The notes beneath the pieces are model-generated. The model was not told the origin of the DNA, searched no databases, and was given only the letters and a program-made list of their open reading frames with translations. A stretch of 37,232 bases of DNA from Actinomycetota bacterium (GTDB taxonomy: Bacteria; Actinomycetota; Actinomycetes; Streptosporangiales; Streptosporangiaceae): NCBI GenBank assembly GCA_027314595.1, contig DAHVAN010000217.1:1-37232 (forward strand), written 5' to 3'. Shown one piece after another: positions 23,494-32,374 of this stretch. A program made the position numbers and the translations under genes. Numbering within the stretch: position 1 is the first letter of the stretch; each line of letters opens with the position of its first letter.

Positions 23494-23865
23494 TCAGCCC
23501 GTCGGGGGGCGCTGGCGCCTTCGGCCAGGATTAGGTTCCTGCTCTGACGGCAGCTCAGGAACCGCCGCGTCACCAGGCTGCTCAGTCCGCACGTCCACCC
23601 AGGCCTGGCGAGACAGGTCCCACCGCTCCACCAGGATGTCCGCGGCCAGACCCTGCTCAGCGAGCACCTCTTGCGCTGTGCGCTCCGCGGTCCGGGCGGC
23701 ATCCGCAGCGGCGGCGTACAAGTAGATGCCCTTCTTTCCCGCGGTGACCGAGATCTGCTCGCCGACGCGGCTCAGCAGCAGGTCGCGGACGGCATTAGCC
23801 AGAACCGGCTTCCTGGTGGTCAGCGGGTCATGGACGATCAGCGTCACCCGCCACTCTTCATCCAC
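23494..23865 (-). CDS. conserved-looking small hypothetical protein
   Basis: A 123-aa acidic protein. It begins DEEWRVTLIVHDP after the initiator and has an alternating beta/alpha pattern (VTAGKKGIYLYAAAADAARTA, DILVERWD), followed by a disordered Pro/Gln/Arg tail. I do not recognise the family; the fold could be ferredoxin-like. TACACT is 6 nt before the GTG at 23865, a leaderless pattern that supports this start over the longer open frame. Confidence 0.7.
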   Translation of the reverse strand: MDEEWRVTLIVHDPLTTRKPVLANAVRDLLLSRVGEQISVTAGKKGIYLYAAAADAARTAERTAQEVLAEQGLAADILVERWDLSRQAWVDVRTEQPGDAAVPELPSEQEPNPGRRRQRPPTG

Positions 23866-24191
23866 GCCGCAAGTGTATGCCGGACCGGCCGGTCCGGGGC
23901 CTGGCCGCCTGGGCAGCCGGCGGCCTGCTCGCCGCCGCTGACCGGGAGCCTTGCCGGTACGCCCGCAAGCCCCTGAATCTGATCCGACGACTGATCCGCG
24001 ACGCGGGCCTGGCACGCGCGTATTCAGACCGCCGCCAAGGCAAGTCTTGCGCTAGCGTCGGATCAGGCGCCGGCGAAGAGGTACACGCCGGCGTCCAGGG
24101 CGCAGACTCATCTCCAGCACCTCGGCCAGCACCTCCCGGGACACGCCCGCACGTCACTACCATCACCAGAGGCGGCTCACTGGAGGTAGAT
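23866..24191. other. 326-bp divergent intergenic region
   Basis: It separates the minus-strand small gene from the plus-strand Nudix gene. The left part is very GC-rich, like the host. The GC drops near 24180, close to the Nudix gene's ribosome-binding site. The Nudix frame stays open through here but has no ribosome-binding site or family features, so I do not count it as coding. Confidence 0.5.
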
Positions 24192-25634
24192 GTGACGGTT
24201 ATCAGCGACCTGGCGACGATCCTGACAATCCTTACCGGGCTGATCGCATGCGCGGCTTTCCTGGCGGCGACTGGTCCCGGGGCGAGGCTGATTATCTTCA
24301 TGATTCTTTCTGCCGCGCGCTGGCGGACCGTTGTCCGGGCCGCGATAGGTAGCGGGCTCGCCGCCGAGAGGACTTTCGTCATCCCGGCCGTGCGCCAGAT
24401 TGTGAATGTTCAGTGCGCAGGAGCCCCTTATAACCTGGCGACCGAAATGGAATGGCTGTGCCAGCTATACCAGGCCAGTCTGCCCATAGCAATGGTCGGT
24501 GAGCTCGCTGACCGGAAAGATCTTCAGTTGCTGTCAACTGGATATGAACGGCTCGCCGGCCACTGCCGGACCAGGTTGATCTTCGGCGCCAAGGGCAATG
24601 ACGTCATCTCGCGTCAGGCACGCGTTGCGGACCAGGCGGCTGTCCTCTTGCGCCAGCAAAGTTTGCACGTTGCCTACGGCGACAGCACCTGCTCTCAGGT
24701 AATCGACCGGCGCGCCCAGGGATTCTACATCAAGCTGATGTACGCGGCGGCCAGCATGGACTGCGTCGTCTCCCCGCATCCTGCTCGTCAGCCATGCGTG
24801 CCCGGAATGCTGGAGCGAGCGCCGTCATCGGCGAAGCCCCGATTCGAAGGAATTCTTCCTTTCCTCCTCATGCACCGGCTCGAACTAGACGGCGGCAGCG
24901 GACGGGTCATTCTGCATCTCGGGATAAGCGAGATACCCTACTCTAACCTGCTTTCGCGCAACACACTCTGGGATCCGCGAAACTCAGAACCGCCCGCCGA
25001 CGTGATGCAGCACGCCATTAGCCTGGCGCTCATTCCGGTGACGTCAGACGGGCATATTCTTCTTTCCCGGCGTGCTCAGGAGGCTGGTTCCTACGCAGGA
25101 ATGATCGGACCATACGTTACCGGGAACGCCGAGCTTCGGGATCGCCGGGGACTTACTGCCGATCGCGATGAGTACGGAAACCCCGATCTTTTGCGGGCTG
25201 CCTGCCGTGAGGCGAAGGAGGAGGTTGGCCTCTCGCTAGAGCCGGGCGACCTGAAGATACTTGGGCTTGCGCAGATATGGTCCTCAGAGGACACCGGAAT
25301 ATACTGCCTGCTGCTGTCCGCCACGCTGCCGATCACAGCGGCGGAAGCGGTAAGCCTGACTCGTTATTCCGATCCCGTGGAAGGCAGCTGGGAGGTGGGA
25401 AATGAGGTCTACGCGGTTTCCCTCTGGGAAGAAGAGGATCGGAGCGTGCTAGAGGTCTTGCGCTGGATCACCAGCACGGATGTAGTCATCCCGCAGGCCG
25501 TAGCAGGCGTAGTCGCTCTTGCCAACAAGACTTCAGCTGTCACAATGACGGACTTGGAGCGTGCCACGGCTTCACACGCCGGAAAGCCGGATCGCCTAAT
25601 AAGTGTGCTCCATACATGTCAGCCATATTGCTGA
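24192..25634 (+). CDS. membrane-anchored protein with unknown middle domain and C-terminal Nudix hydrolase
   Basis: A 480-aa protein. Residues 5-30 (LATILTILTGLIACAAFLAA) form one membrane helix. Residues about 65-265 form an alpha/beta domain I do not recognise (PIAMVGELADRKDL, RLIFGAKGNDV, SMDCVVSPHP). Residues about 273-430 form a Nudix domain with REAKEEVGL at 339-347, matching the core REUxEExGU. The first half of the Nudix box (GX5E) is not in register, which suggests an insertion or atypical metal site. GTG 24192 is preceded by GGAGG at 5 nt. GC is much lower than in the neighbours (24421-24480 is about 57%), suggesting horizontal transfer. A role in nucleotide signalling or defence is only a guess. 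Confidence 0.75.
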   Translation: MTVISDLATILTILTGLIACAAFLAATGPGARLIIFMILSAARWRTVVRAAIGSGLAAERTFVIPAVRQIVNVQCAGAPYNLATEMEWLCQLYQASLPIAMVGELADRKDLQLLSTGYERLAGHCRTRLIFGAKGNDVISRQARVADQAAVLLRQQSLHVAYGDSTCSQVIDRRAQGFYIKLMYAAASMDCVVSPHPARQPCVPGMLERAPSSAKPRFEGILPFLLMHRLELDGGSGRVILHLGISEIPYSNLLSRNTLWDPRNSEPPADVMQHAISLALIPVTSDGHILLSRRAQEAGSYAGMIGPYVTGNAELRDRRGLTADRDEYGNPDLLRAACREAKEEVGLSLEPGDLKILGLAQIWSSEDTGIYCLLLSATLPITAAEAVSLTRYSDPVEGSWEVGNEVYAVSLWEEEDRSVLEVLRWITSTDVVIPQAVAGVVALANKTSAVTMTDLERATASHAGKPDRLISVLHTCQPYC

Positions 25635-25799
25635 GGTCAGTCACGCGATTACACGGCGGATGAAGCGCCGACGCATGGAGCATGAGCCCGGACCGCTCTC
25701 CCGCTGACAGCTCCCTTCCTCAATTGCGAGAACCCTGCGCCGAGGGCACGTCCTCATCTGCCGCCGACCGGGCGTACCGTCAGGACGCCGTGGCTTCCG

Positions 25800-25817
25800 G
25801 CGTTTCCGCGGAAACGC
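25800..25817. terminator. 18-bp palindrome between convergent genes
   Basis: GCGTTTCCGCGGAAACGC is a perfect palindrome between the stop of the Nudix gene (25634) and that of the helicase gene (25924). It could be a two-way terminator, although no T-run follows, or a protein-binding site. The rest of 25635-25923 holds no gene. Confidence 0.4.
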
Positions 25818-25923
25818 GCTCAGTGTGGCCCGCCCGCCCCCGTGCGCGGCAACCAGGGCGCGCGTCGCCGCGGGCGCGGGGTCCGGCTACCCGCGCTCCC
25901 GCGCAACAAGCCCGCGCGGGAGG

Positions 25924-27648
25924 CTACCGTGCGCGATAGCGTTCACGGCGGACGGTCGCCTTCCGGCCCTTGATGCTGACCTGCCGGAGCGCGGCGACGA
26001 CGTCGTCGGCTGCTGACTCGGGGACCTCGACGAGAGAGAAGCGATCGGCGATCTCGATCGCGCCGATGTCCCGGCCGGACAGGCACGACTTGCCGGCGAT
26101 AACGCCGACGAGATCCTGGGGCCGGACTCCGGAGGAACGGCCGGTCCCCACGAACAGGCGTGTCGTGCCCTCGGTCGCGGATCGACCGCGCCGCTGGTCG
26201 CGATCGCGGCCAGCGGCCTTGCGGCGGCCGCCGCCGTCGTCTGCCGAGGCGAACTCGACCACCGGCAGCTCTTCTTCCTCGTGCGAAGTTCCGCTGGCCT
26301 CATGCGCCAGCTTGACCGCGGCGAGTGCCACCTCGAAGAGGTCGAACTCCGCGCCGAGCCCCTCCACGACGGCCCGGAAGGTATCAAGATCGTCCTTGAG
26401 CAGGCTCTCCCGGAGTGTGGCCCGCGTCAGCTCCAGCCGCCTGTTGCGCAGGTCCGCGACGGTCGGCAGCTTCTCGATCAGGATCGGCCGCCCCGTTGCC
26501 CGCTCGATGGTCTTGAGCATCTTGTGCTCGCGCGGCTCGACCAGGGTGATGGCGGTGCCTTCGCGGCCGGCCCGGCCGACGCGGCCGATGCGGTGCACGT
26601 ACAACTCCGGAGCGCTCGGCACGTCGTAGTTCACCACGTGCGTGAGCTGCTCGACGTCGAGGCCGCGTGCGGCGACGTCGGTGGCCACGAGAAGACCGAG
26701 GCCACCGCCGCGTAGCCGGCCCATGACCCGGTCGCGCTGCTGCTGGTCCATTCCGCCGTGCAGCGCCTCGGCGTGATGCCCCCTGCCGTTCAGGGTCTGG
26801 GTAAGCCGGTCCACCTCGTCCCTGGTCCGGCAGAAGACGACCGCGGCCGCCGGCGCCTCCAGGTCAAGCACACGCCCGAGAGCGGCGGCCTTGTGCCCGC
26901 GCGGCGCGGCATAGGCGGTCTGCCGCACCAGCAGGCCGTTATGTGACGCCGACGGCTGCCGGCCGAGCTCGATCCGCACCGGGTCGCGCAGGTGGCGTCG
27001 CACCATGCCGTCGATCCGCGGTGGCATGGTCGCCGAAAACAGCGCGGTCTGCCGGCTTTCCCTGGTGCTGGCGAGGATCGACTCGATGTCCTCCGCGAAG
27101 CCCATGTCGAGCATCTCATCGGCTTCGTCGAGCACGACTATCTCAAGGCCGCGCAGGTTCAGCGTCCCCCTGGCGAGATGGTCGAGCGCACGGCCGGGTG
27201 TCGCCACCACGACGTCGGCGCCACGCTCAAGCGCCCGCAACTGCCGGCCGATCGGCTGGCCGCCGTATACCGGCAGCACGCGCGCGCCTATGTCATGCCC
27301 GTAGCGATGCATCGCCTCGGAGACCTGCATCGCGAGCTCGCGGGTCGGCACGAGCACCAGGGCGAGCGGCTCAGCCCGCCCGCCTTCGCCGCCGAGGATC
27401 CGCTGCAGCACGGGAAGCGCGAATGCGGCCGTCTTCCCGGTCCCTGTTGCGGCCTGCCCGACCAGGTCACGGCCCGCGAGCAGGGGCGGGATGGCAGCCC
27501 GCTGTATCGGCGTCGGTTCCTCATAGCTGAGGCCGGCGAGCACGCGACACAGTTCGGGCGCCAGCGCCAGGTCGGCGAAGCCGCTTGCACCCCCGCCGTC
27601 ATCCTCGGCCATGAACGTATCGCACCACTTGACGGTTCCCTGTGACAT
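25924..27648 (-). CDS. deaD: DEAD-box ATP-dependent RNA helicase
   Basis: A 574-aa helicase. Seen: Q motif PTPIQRAAIP, Walker A ATGTGKT at 67-73, PTRELAMQV, DEAD at 174-177, SAT in LFSATMPP and HRIGRVGRAG (motif VI). Residues about 490-570 form a DbpA-type RNA-binding domain (RLFVGTGR, DIGAIEIADRFSLVEV). It unwinds structured RNA in ribosome assembly and cold adaptation. The ATG at 27648 has AGGAG 5 nt upstream; the internal ATG at 27612 has none. The first eight residues, MSQGTVKW, copy a cold-shock protein start. About 150 nt of untranslated leader seem likely. Confidence 0.93.
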   Translation of the reverse strand: MSQGTVKWCDTFMAEDDGGGASGFADLALAPELCRVLAGLSYEEPTPIQRAAIPPLLAGRDLVGQAATGTGKTAAFALPVLQRILGGEGGRAEPLALVLVPTRELAMQVSEAMHRYGHDIGARVLPVYGGQPIGRQLRALERGADVVVATPGRALDHLARGTLNLRGLEIVVLDEADEMLDMGFAEDIESILASTRESRQTALFSATMPPRIDGMVRRHLRDPVRIELGRQPSASHNGLLVRQTAYAAPRGHKAAALGRVLDLEAPAAAVVFCRTRDEVDRLTQTLNGRGHHAEALHGGMDQQQRDRVMGRLRGGGLGLLVATDVAARGLDVEQLTHVVNYDVPSAPELYVHRIGRVGRAGREGTAITLVEPREHKMLKTIERATGRPILIEKLPTVADLRNRRLELTRATLRESLLKDDLDTFRAVVEGLGAEFDLFEVALAAVKLAHEASGTSHEEEELPVVEFASADDGGGRRKAAGRDRDQRRGRSATEGTTRLFVGTGRSSGVRPQDLVGVIAGKSCLSGRDIGAIEIADRFSLVEVPESAADDVVAALRQVSIKGRKATVRRERYRAR

Positions 27649-27897
27649 GTCGCTCCTTCAGGGGCTGGGCGCAGGTCCGCGCGGTGCGGTGCCTGGGGTC
27701 CTCGACGTGACTTCCCCAAGGTCCCTGTTGGGGGGCGCCCGCAACATCGGTCTCCGCGAGCGCGCAACTGACACGAACACACAAACTACTGTGACCGCGG
27801 GTTAAAGCCTATCCGGTGCTCAGTTCATTCCCGCCTGCAGTGAACCGGAAGCCTCAGCCCGCCATGAGCCGGCCTGCGCAGCCCGTGCGCCACCGCC

Positions 27898-28130
27898 TTG
27901 CGCGAGGCGGGCGCGGCAGCCTCGTTGATCCCCACGGCGCAAATCATCCGCCGGCCGCGGGAACTCGGCATGCCGCTCGCCGAGGTGCAGGAGATGCTCA
28001 CCACGCCCGATCCGGATTCTCGCGCCGCCCTGATCGCCGGCCACCTGCACAGGCTGGAGCCCGAACTGGACAGGACAAAGATAGCCGTCTCCGCGCGAGT
28101 TCGACGGGAAGTTGCTCCGGCTCGGGCCGA
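27898..28130 (+). pseudogene. MerR-family regulator fragment
   Basis: The frame reads AQIIRRPRELGMPLAEVQEM, then DPDSRAALIAGHLHRLEPEL. This resembles the dimerisation-helix part of a MerR regulator. The N-terminal HTH is missing and the frame runs into unrelated sequence before the tfoX-like gene, so it is a relic. Confidence 0.6.
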
Positions 28131-28189
28131 GCAGGCGGCGCAGGCCTGGTGCGAGATCGTGGCGCTGGCATGTGCGGCCGCGCGGTGGC

Positions 28190-28195
28190 TAGCCT
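28190..28195 (+). promoter_or_regulatory. -10 element for the TfoX-N gene
   Basis: TAGCCT lies 7 nt before the ATG at 28203, consistent with a leaderless transcript. No ribosome-binding site is present. Confidence 0.4.
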
Positions 28196-28202
28196 GGCGG
28201 GC

Positions 28203-28538
28203 ATGGCCTACGACACGGAGCTCGCTGACCGGATCCGGTTCCTGATCGGAACCGGGCCGGGCGTAACCGAGAAGAAGATGTTCGGCTGCCTGGCATTTCT
28301 GGTAGGCGGCAATATGGCGATCAGCGCCAGCGGCCAGGGCGGTGCCCTGGTCCGGGTCGACCCCGCCGATACCGGCGCCCTGACCGCGGCGGCCAATGCC
28401 ACCCCAGCGGTGATGGGCGGCCGCACAATGCGGGGATGGCTGCGCGTCAGCTCCGAGGAGCTCGAAACCGATGAGCAGCTCACCGAGTGGGTCAACCGGG
28501 CCGTCGCATACACCCGGTCGCTTCCGCCCAAGCGCTAG
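28203..28538 (+). CDS. TfoX/Sxy N-terminal domain protein
   Basis: A 111-aa protein. MAYDTELADRIRFLIGTG and KKMFGCLAFLVGGNMAI match the TfoX N-terminal fold; GGRTMRGWLRV and the C-terminal helix complete it. In gamma-proteobacteria Sxy/TfoX promotes competence with CRP, but the small stand-alone actinobacterial members have no known function. It appears leaderless. It is intact despite lying among relics. Confidence 0.88.
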   Translation: MAYDTELADRIRFLIGTGPGVTEKKMFGCLAFLVGGNMAISASGQGGALVRVDPADTGALTAAANATPAVMGGRTMRGWLRVSSEELETDEQLTEWVNRAVAYTRSLPPKR

Positions 28539-28723
28539 CGGGCATGCGCAGATCATCCACGTCGTCGCCGGGCGGGCGAAGCAAGTGGCACGAGCATGGT
28601 CCGCGGCCGGACCAGCGCCACCCAGAGGCGAGAGAGCCGGACGGCGAACCCAGGGTCTCCCACGAATGTCGCATGGGCCGAGCTAGAGGCGGGCTGAGGC
28701 CGTAACGTCTCCTGGCCAGTTAG

Positions 28724-29212
28724 TCAGCTGGCTGGGGAGATGCTGATGATCTCGACTTCGCGAACGCCGATATGCGCAACAAACTCGGCGTTCCGCCTGA
28801 TGCTCGACCGGACGGTCTCGGCCGCGGCCGACGGCTCATGAGCCTCGCATTCGATCGTGACAGTCGCCTCGTCCAGCATGTCCCACTGCACCACAGGCGG
28901 CTTGAGGTAGGCGGTGCGATGGGTGGCGGCGATCGCCGCCTGAAAGTGCGACCGGCGATCATTGGTCAAGGCTGGGTAGGGTCCGGCGGTCATGCGGGCG
29001 GTGACCTGGAACTTGCGCAGTCGCTGGCCGGGGGCCCTGGGCTCTGGCCCGCCTGCCGCCAGCAGCGGCTCGATCGTGCCCGCGAGCCAGACTGGGCCGG
29101 TCGCGAGCTCGGCGTCAGGCGATGGGAGCTTGTGCCGTTCGCGCCATTTCCCGACTAGGCCAGGATCGGTATCTAGTGCGCGGGCGATCTCCGCGATGCC
29201 GTAAACCTTCAC
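28724..29212 (-). CDS. hypothetical HTH-containing protein
   Basis: A 162-aa protein. The first 50 residues (KVYGIAEIARALDTDPGLVGKWRERHKLPSPD) look like a MerR/excisionase-like helix-turn-helix followed by a wing. The rest (FQVTARMTAGPYPALTNDRR, then a beta-rich part) is not recognised. The GTG at 29212 has AGGGA 6 nt upstream. An inverted repeat lies 18 nt upstream of the start. Confidence 0.65.
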   Translation of the reverse strand: MKVYGIAEIARALDTDPGLVGKWRERHKLPSPDAELATGPVWLAGTIEPLLAAGGPEPRAPGQRLRKFQVTARMTAGPYPALTNDRRSHFQAAIAATHRTAYLKPPVVQWDMLDEATVTIECEAHEPSAAAETVRSSIRRNAEFVAHIGVREVEIISISPAS

Positions 29213-29229
29213 CAGAGCGTCCCTTCATT

Positions 29230-29248
29230 CTGTCGTTACAGTCGACAG
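29230..29248. promoter_or_regulatory. inverted repeat before the HTH gene
   Basis: CTGTCG (29230-29235) and CGACAG (29243-29248) are a perfect 6-bp inverted repeat around 7 nt. Its location just upstream of the HTH gene suggests an autoregulatory operator. Confidence 0.4.
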
Positions 29249-29430
29249 GTTACCAGATCTGCCGACGCGCCAGCTCCCGAGATCCTCAGACAGCGTCGCC
29301 ATCGCCCGCCCCCTCCGCCCAGTCCCACGGTGGTGCAGATCAATTAATCGCGCTGTTGGCTTCCCCGCAGGGCACGGGCCTGTAACATCGGGATACCGAA
29401 CGGTGATGCAGTGCGCTGCATGGAGGGCAG

Positions 29431-29721
29431 ATGAGCAACACGACGACCGAGCTGGACCGGCCGGTCCCGCTCTACATGCAGGTCGTGCGGCAGCTGCGCG
29501 CCCAGATCGCCGCCGGGGACCTGCGCGACGGGGACCGGCTGCCGTCCCAGCGGGAGATGATGGCCCGCTGGAAAATCTCCATGCAGACCGCCTCCAAGGT
29601 CATCGGCGCCATGAAAACCGAACGGCTCGCCATCCCCAGCATCGGCCGCGACACCATCGTCGCCCCCACCACACCCGCCGGACGCAGCCACAGCCGCACC
29701 TACACCATCACCGGCAACTGA
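29431..29721 (+). CDS. small GntR-family winged-helix regulator
   Basis: A 96-aa protein with only the GntR winged helix: PLYMQVVRQLRAQIAAGDL, RLPSQREMMARWKISMQTAS and an unusual wing (LAIPSIGRDTIVAP) in place of the typical GxGTxV. No effector domain. The ATG at 29431 has an AGGG-type ribosome-binding site. It is similar in size and layout to the gene at 14762. Genes of this type often accompany integrative elements in actinobacteria. Confidence 0.75.
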   Translation: MSNTTTELDRPVPLYMQVVRQLRAQIAAGDLRDGDRLPSQREMMARWKISMQTASKVIGAMKTERLAIPSIGRDTIVAPTTPAGRSHSRTYTITGN

Positions 29722-29748
29722 CCCAGGCCTCACGCGCCCGTCATAGCC

Positions 29749-29882
29749 GAGGGTTATGGTCTCCAGGAAGTCGCATGCCAGCAGTGCGTCGGCCAGGGAA
29801 CGCAGGAAGGCAGCCCATGTGGTGCAGGCTCGTTCGGGTGCCGGGTCGATCCCGGCGTCCTTGAGGATCTCCCACACGGTCG
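29749..29882 (-). pseudogene. transposase (rve integrase) fragment
   Basis: The minus frame gives STVWEILKDAGIDPAPERA, then TTWAAFLRSLADALLACDFL. This is the segment just before and including the first catalytic Asp of IS3/IS481-like DDE integrases common in actinobacteria. The remaining catalytic core is missing. Confidence 0.7.
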
Positions 29883-29940
29883 ACGCGGAGCCGATGCAGC
29901 AGCTCCTCGATCCGCTGGCGGAGCCAGTCCGGCCAACGAT

Positions 29941-30638
29941 CTAGCCGCGGACCGGGATGGCGTGCACATCGGGCACCATTGACGCGACCTGGTTGAGGGC
30001 GGCTTCGTCCCAGGGCTGCCTGGGGCTGACCATGACGCGGCCGATGCCCAGGTCGCCCAGTTCGGATAGGTGGGCCAGGACGCGGTCCGGGTCTTCGCCC
30101 GGGTCAATGAAGGCCGACGCCGTCTTCTCGATTGTGCCGAAGTCCCGCCCGGCGTCCGCGCAATGCGCCCGGAGAACGTCGAGCTTGTGCTTCAGGTCGT
30201 CGGCGAATCTCGTGCCCGGCAGGTCGAACAGGTTGCACATGTCGCCGTAGCGCGCGACCAGCCGGAGGGTCTTCTTCTCGCCGCTGCCGGCGATCAGGAT
30301 CGGAGGGTGCGGGTGCTGCAGCGAACCGGGCGAGTTGAGGGGCCGGGGCATCTGACGTTGATCAGGACACCGGGGTGACGGTAGGCCACGCACGTCACCA
30401 TGGTGCCCAGCCGGATCCGCTCGGTCTCGGCGGCCAGGAACGCCAGGACGGCGTAGGCCTCCAGGAGCGGGGCCTCGGGCGGCTGGCCCGTGATCGGGAT
30501 CTGGAAGAAGTGATCCATCGTCCACAGGCTGTCGAAGCCGGCCGCGTCGGCCTGCCGGGCCATCCGGGACAGCAGCGGCCCCATGCGCGCCGGGCCGGTC
30601 CCCGCGGGAAAGCCGCCCACTGAGATTCCGATTTTCAT
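29941..30638 (-). pseudogene. broken LLM-class F420-dependent oxidoreductase
   Basis: The N-terminal part (MKIGISVGGFPAGTG, then QADAAGFDSLWTMDHFFQ, ending YRHPGVLINV) is a normal luciferase-like start at the ATG 30638. Near 30340 the frame switches to MPRPLNSPGSLQHPHPPILI, then GEKKTLRLVARYGDMCNL, the second half. About 80 residues that normally join these are missing and the reading frame is shifted (698 bp is not a multiple of 3). It is an internal deletion, so the enzyme is dead. Confidence 0.8.
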
Positions 30639-30688
30639 GGTGTCGATCCTCGGCCACCGGCGGCCGGGAATCCAGGTGCCGACGGACC

Positions 30689-30744
30689 GTAGGAATGCCA
30701 GTGCCACCCGCGACCCCGGCCGCTGGGGAACACTGTAGGAGTGC
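30689..30744. promoter_or_regulatory. direct repeats in the MmyB/LLM intergenic region
   Basis: GTAGGAATGC (30689-30698) and GTAGGAGTGC (30735-30744) are near-identical direct repeats in the gap between the divergent genes. The second covers the GTG start of the regulator. They may be operator half-sites. Confidence 0.3.
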
Positions 30745-31598
30745 AGGCAGACGAGGGAATCGGCTCCTATATCCAGGCGTGGCGGCACCGGCTCCAGCCA
30801 GCCGACGCCGGGCTGCCCGCTGGCCCGTCCCGCCGGGCCAGCGGACTGCGCCGGGAAGAGCTGGCCATGCTGGCCAGCATCTCGGTCGACTACCTGGTCC
30901 GCCTCGAACAGGGCCGGGCCACCAACCCGTCGACACAGGTACTCGCCGCCTTGTCGCGCGCGCTGCGCCTGACGACGCAGGAGCGCGACCACCTTTACGT
31001 CCTCGCCGGGCAGGCCCCGCCGAAGAGGACCGCCATGACCAGCCACGTGCCGCCGAGCGTGCAGCGCCTAGCCGACCGGCTGGGCGACCTGCCGGTGGCC
31101 GTGTACGACCCGGCCTGGACGATCATCACCTGGAACGCGGCCTTAGCCGGGCTCATGGGCGATCCGTCCGCGCTGACCGGCCGGGACCGTAACCTGCTCT
31201 GGCGGACTTTCAACGGCCAGCCGTCCCGGGTGCGCAAGAGCGGTGACGAGGCCGACGAATTCGAGACCAGCGCTGTCGCCGACCTGCGGCGGGCGTTCGG
31301 CAGCTATCCCGACGACACCGGGCTGCGCCAGCTTGTCGATGACCTGCAGCAGGCCAGCCCGCGCTTCGCCCGGCTGTGGGCATCGCGGGTGATCAGCACC
31401 AGCGGCGGCTCGAACAGCAAGACGATCGTCCATCCCGCGGCCGGCCCGATCACGCTCGACTGCGACGTCCTCACCGCGGCCGGATCGGATCTCCGGATCG
31501 TGGTGTACACCGCCGACCCGTCGAGCCCGGACGCCGACCTGCTCCGCCTGACCCAGGTCATCGGATTGCAGGAACTCAGACCCCGCGACACACGGTAA
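30741..31598 (+). CDS. XRE-family regulator with MmyB-like ligand-binding domain
   Basis: A 285-aa protein. The N-terminal HTH (RREELAMLASISVDYLVRLEQGR) is XRE type, followed by STQVLAALSRALRLTTQERDHLYVLAG. Residues about 110-275 form the MmyB-like PAS-type domain (VAVYDPAWTIITWNAALAGL, RDRNLLWRTF, LLRLTQVIG). These regulators commonly sit divergent to an oxidoreductase gene; here that partner (LLM) is broken. GTG start at 30741. Confidence 0.92.
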   Translation: MQADEGIGSYIQAWRHRLQPADAGLPAGPSRRASGLRREELAMLASISVDYLVRLEQGRATNPSTQVLAALSRALRLTTQERDHLYVLAGQAPPKRTAMTSHVPPSVQRLADRLGDLPVAVYDPAWTIITWNAALAGLMGDPSALTGRDRNLLWRTFNGQPSRVRKSGDEADEFETSAVADLRRAFGSYPDDTGLRQLVDDLQQASPRFARLWASRVISTSGGSNSKTIVHPAAGPITLDCDVLTAAGSDLRIVVYTADPSSPDADLLRLTQVIGLQELRPRDTR

Positions 31599-31737
31599 AG
31601 CCCCGGCTAGGACCCGCGGGCCACCTCGACCACGGCCTATCCGGTGGCGACGCGAGCCAGCCGCCTGCCCACCAGGAAGTGGACCGGGCGGACCGAGGAT
31701 CCGGAGGCGAGCAGACGACTCTCAGCGCGGTGCGCGG

Positions 31738-32142
31738 TCAGAGGCGCTCGCCGAAGACTTCGATTTCGCAACGGGCTGCTCCGCTCCGGTCGATGCGGGC
31801 ATCGGCGGTGACCAAAGGCACGCGGAGGGCTTCGGCTAGGGCTACGTACTGCGCGTCGTAGGCGGACAGGTTGGCGTGGAGGCTCTTGATGCGCGGCCAC
31901 AACGGAAGCACGTCCTGCCGCTCGATGGGGAACGCGCGGTAGTTGAAGAGCGCCGATTCAGCTTCTCGTTCGGTGACCTTCCTCCCTCGCATGAGCCCGA
32001 GCAGCGCGGAGACGACTTCCCCGTCGAGTATGTACGGCGCGTACAGGGTCCGCGCTGTGGTCAGCCGCCGTGCGATGGATTCCCCCGCCTGCGTCTTCGC
32101 CGCCAGCAGTTCGACCATGGCAGAGCAGTCAATGACGGTCAC
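31738..32142 (-). CDS. vapC: PIN-domain toxin VapC
   Basis: A 134-aa PIN ribonuclease. The acidic site residues are visible in VIDCSAMVELL, the Glu in DGEVVSALL, and YDAQYVALAEAL and VTADARI near the C-terminus. Such toxins cut tRNA or rRNA. GTG start at 32142, overlapping the vapB stop by 14 nt, the normal coupled order. Confidence 0.9.
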   Translation of the reverse strand: MTVIDCSAMVELLAAKTQAGESIARRLTTARTLYAPYILDGEVVSALLGLMRGRKVTEREAESALFNYRAFPIERQDVLPLWPRIKSLHANLSAYDAQYVALAEALRVPLVTADARIDRSGAARCEIEVFGERL

Positions 32143-32368
32143 GTCCGGCCCGGCCTTCGTCGATGGCCGCGAGAATGTCGGCAGTGCTGACGTTAGCGGT
32201 TGCCTCCCTACGGGCTTGCTCCACGGCTTCGGCCACGGTGGGCTTCGCGGCTTCTTTCTCGATCAGGCCGCGGAGGTATGCCTGCAAGGACTGGCCGGCC
32301 CGCGCCGCGCGGATCTTCATCGTGCGTACGGCGTCGTCGGAGACATCCCGGATGGTGAGCGCAGTCAC
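32129..32368 (-). CDS. vapB: antitoxin VapB (FitA-like)
   Basis: A 79-aa antitoxin. TALTIRDVSDDAVRTMKIRA, then AGQSLQAYLRGLIEKEA, is the ribbon-helix-helix DNA-binding part of FitA/Phd-like antitoxins; the C-terminus (EQARREATANVS) is the toxin-binding tail. GTG start at 32368, with TAAAAT 6 nt upstream, so it appears leaderless. Confidence 0.88.
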   Translation of the reverse strand: MTALTIRDVSDDAVRTMKIRAARAGQSLQAYLRGLIEKEAAKPTVAEAVEQARREATANVSTADILAAIDEGRAGRDRH

Positions 32369-32374
32369 GAAGTG

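Noticed and set aside
23877-24191. N-terminal extension of the Nudix protein by about 105 residues
   Set aside because: The extension is GC-rich, lacks motifs, and the GTG at 24192 has an excellent ribosome-binding site right at the change in composition.
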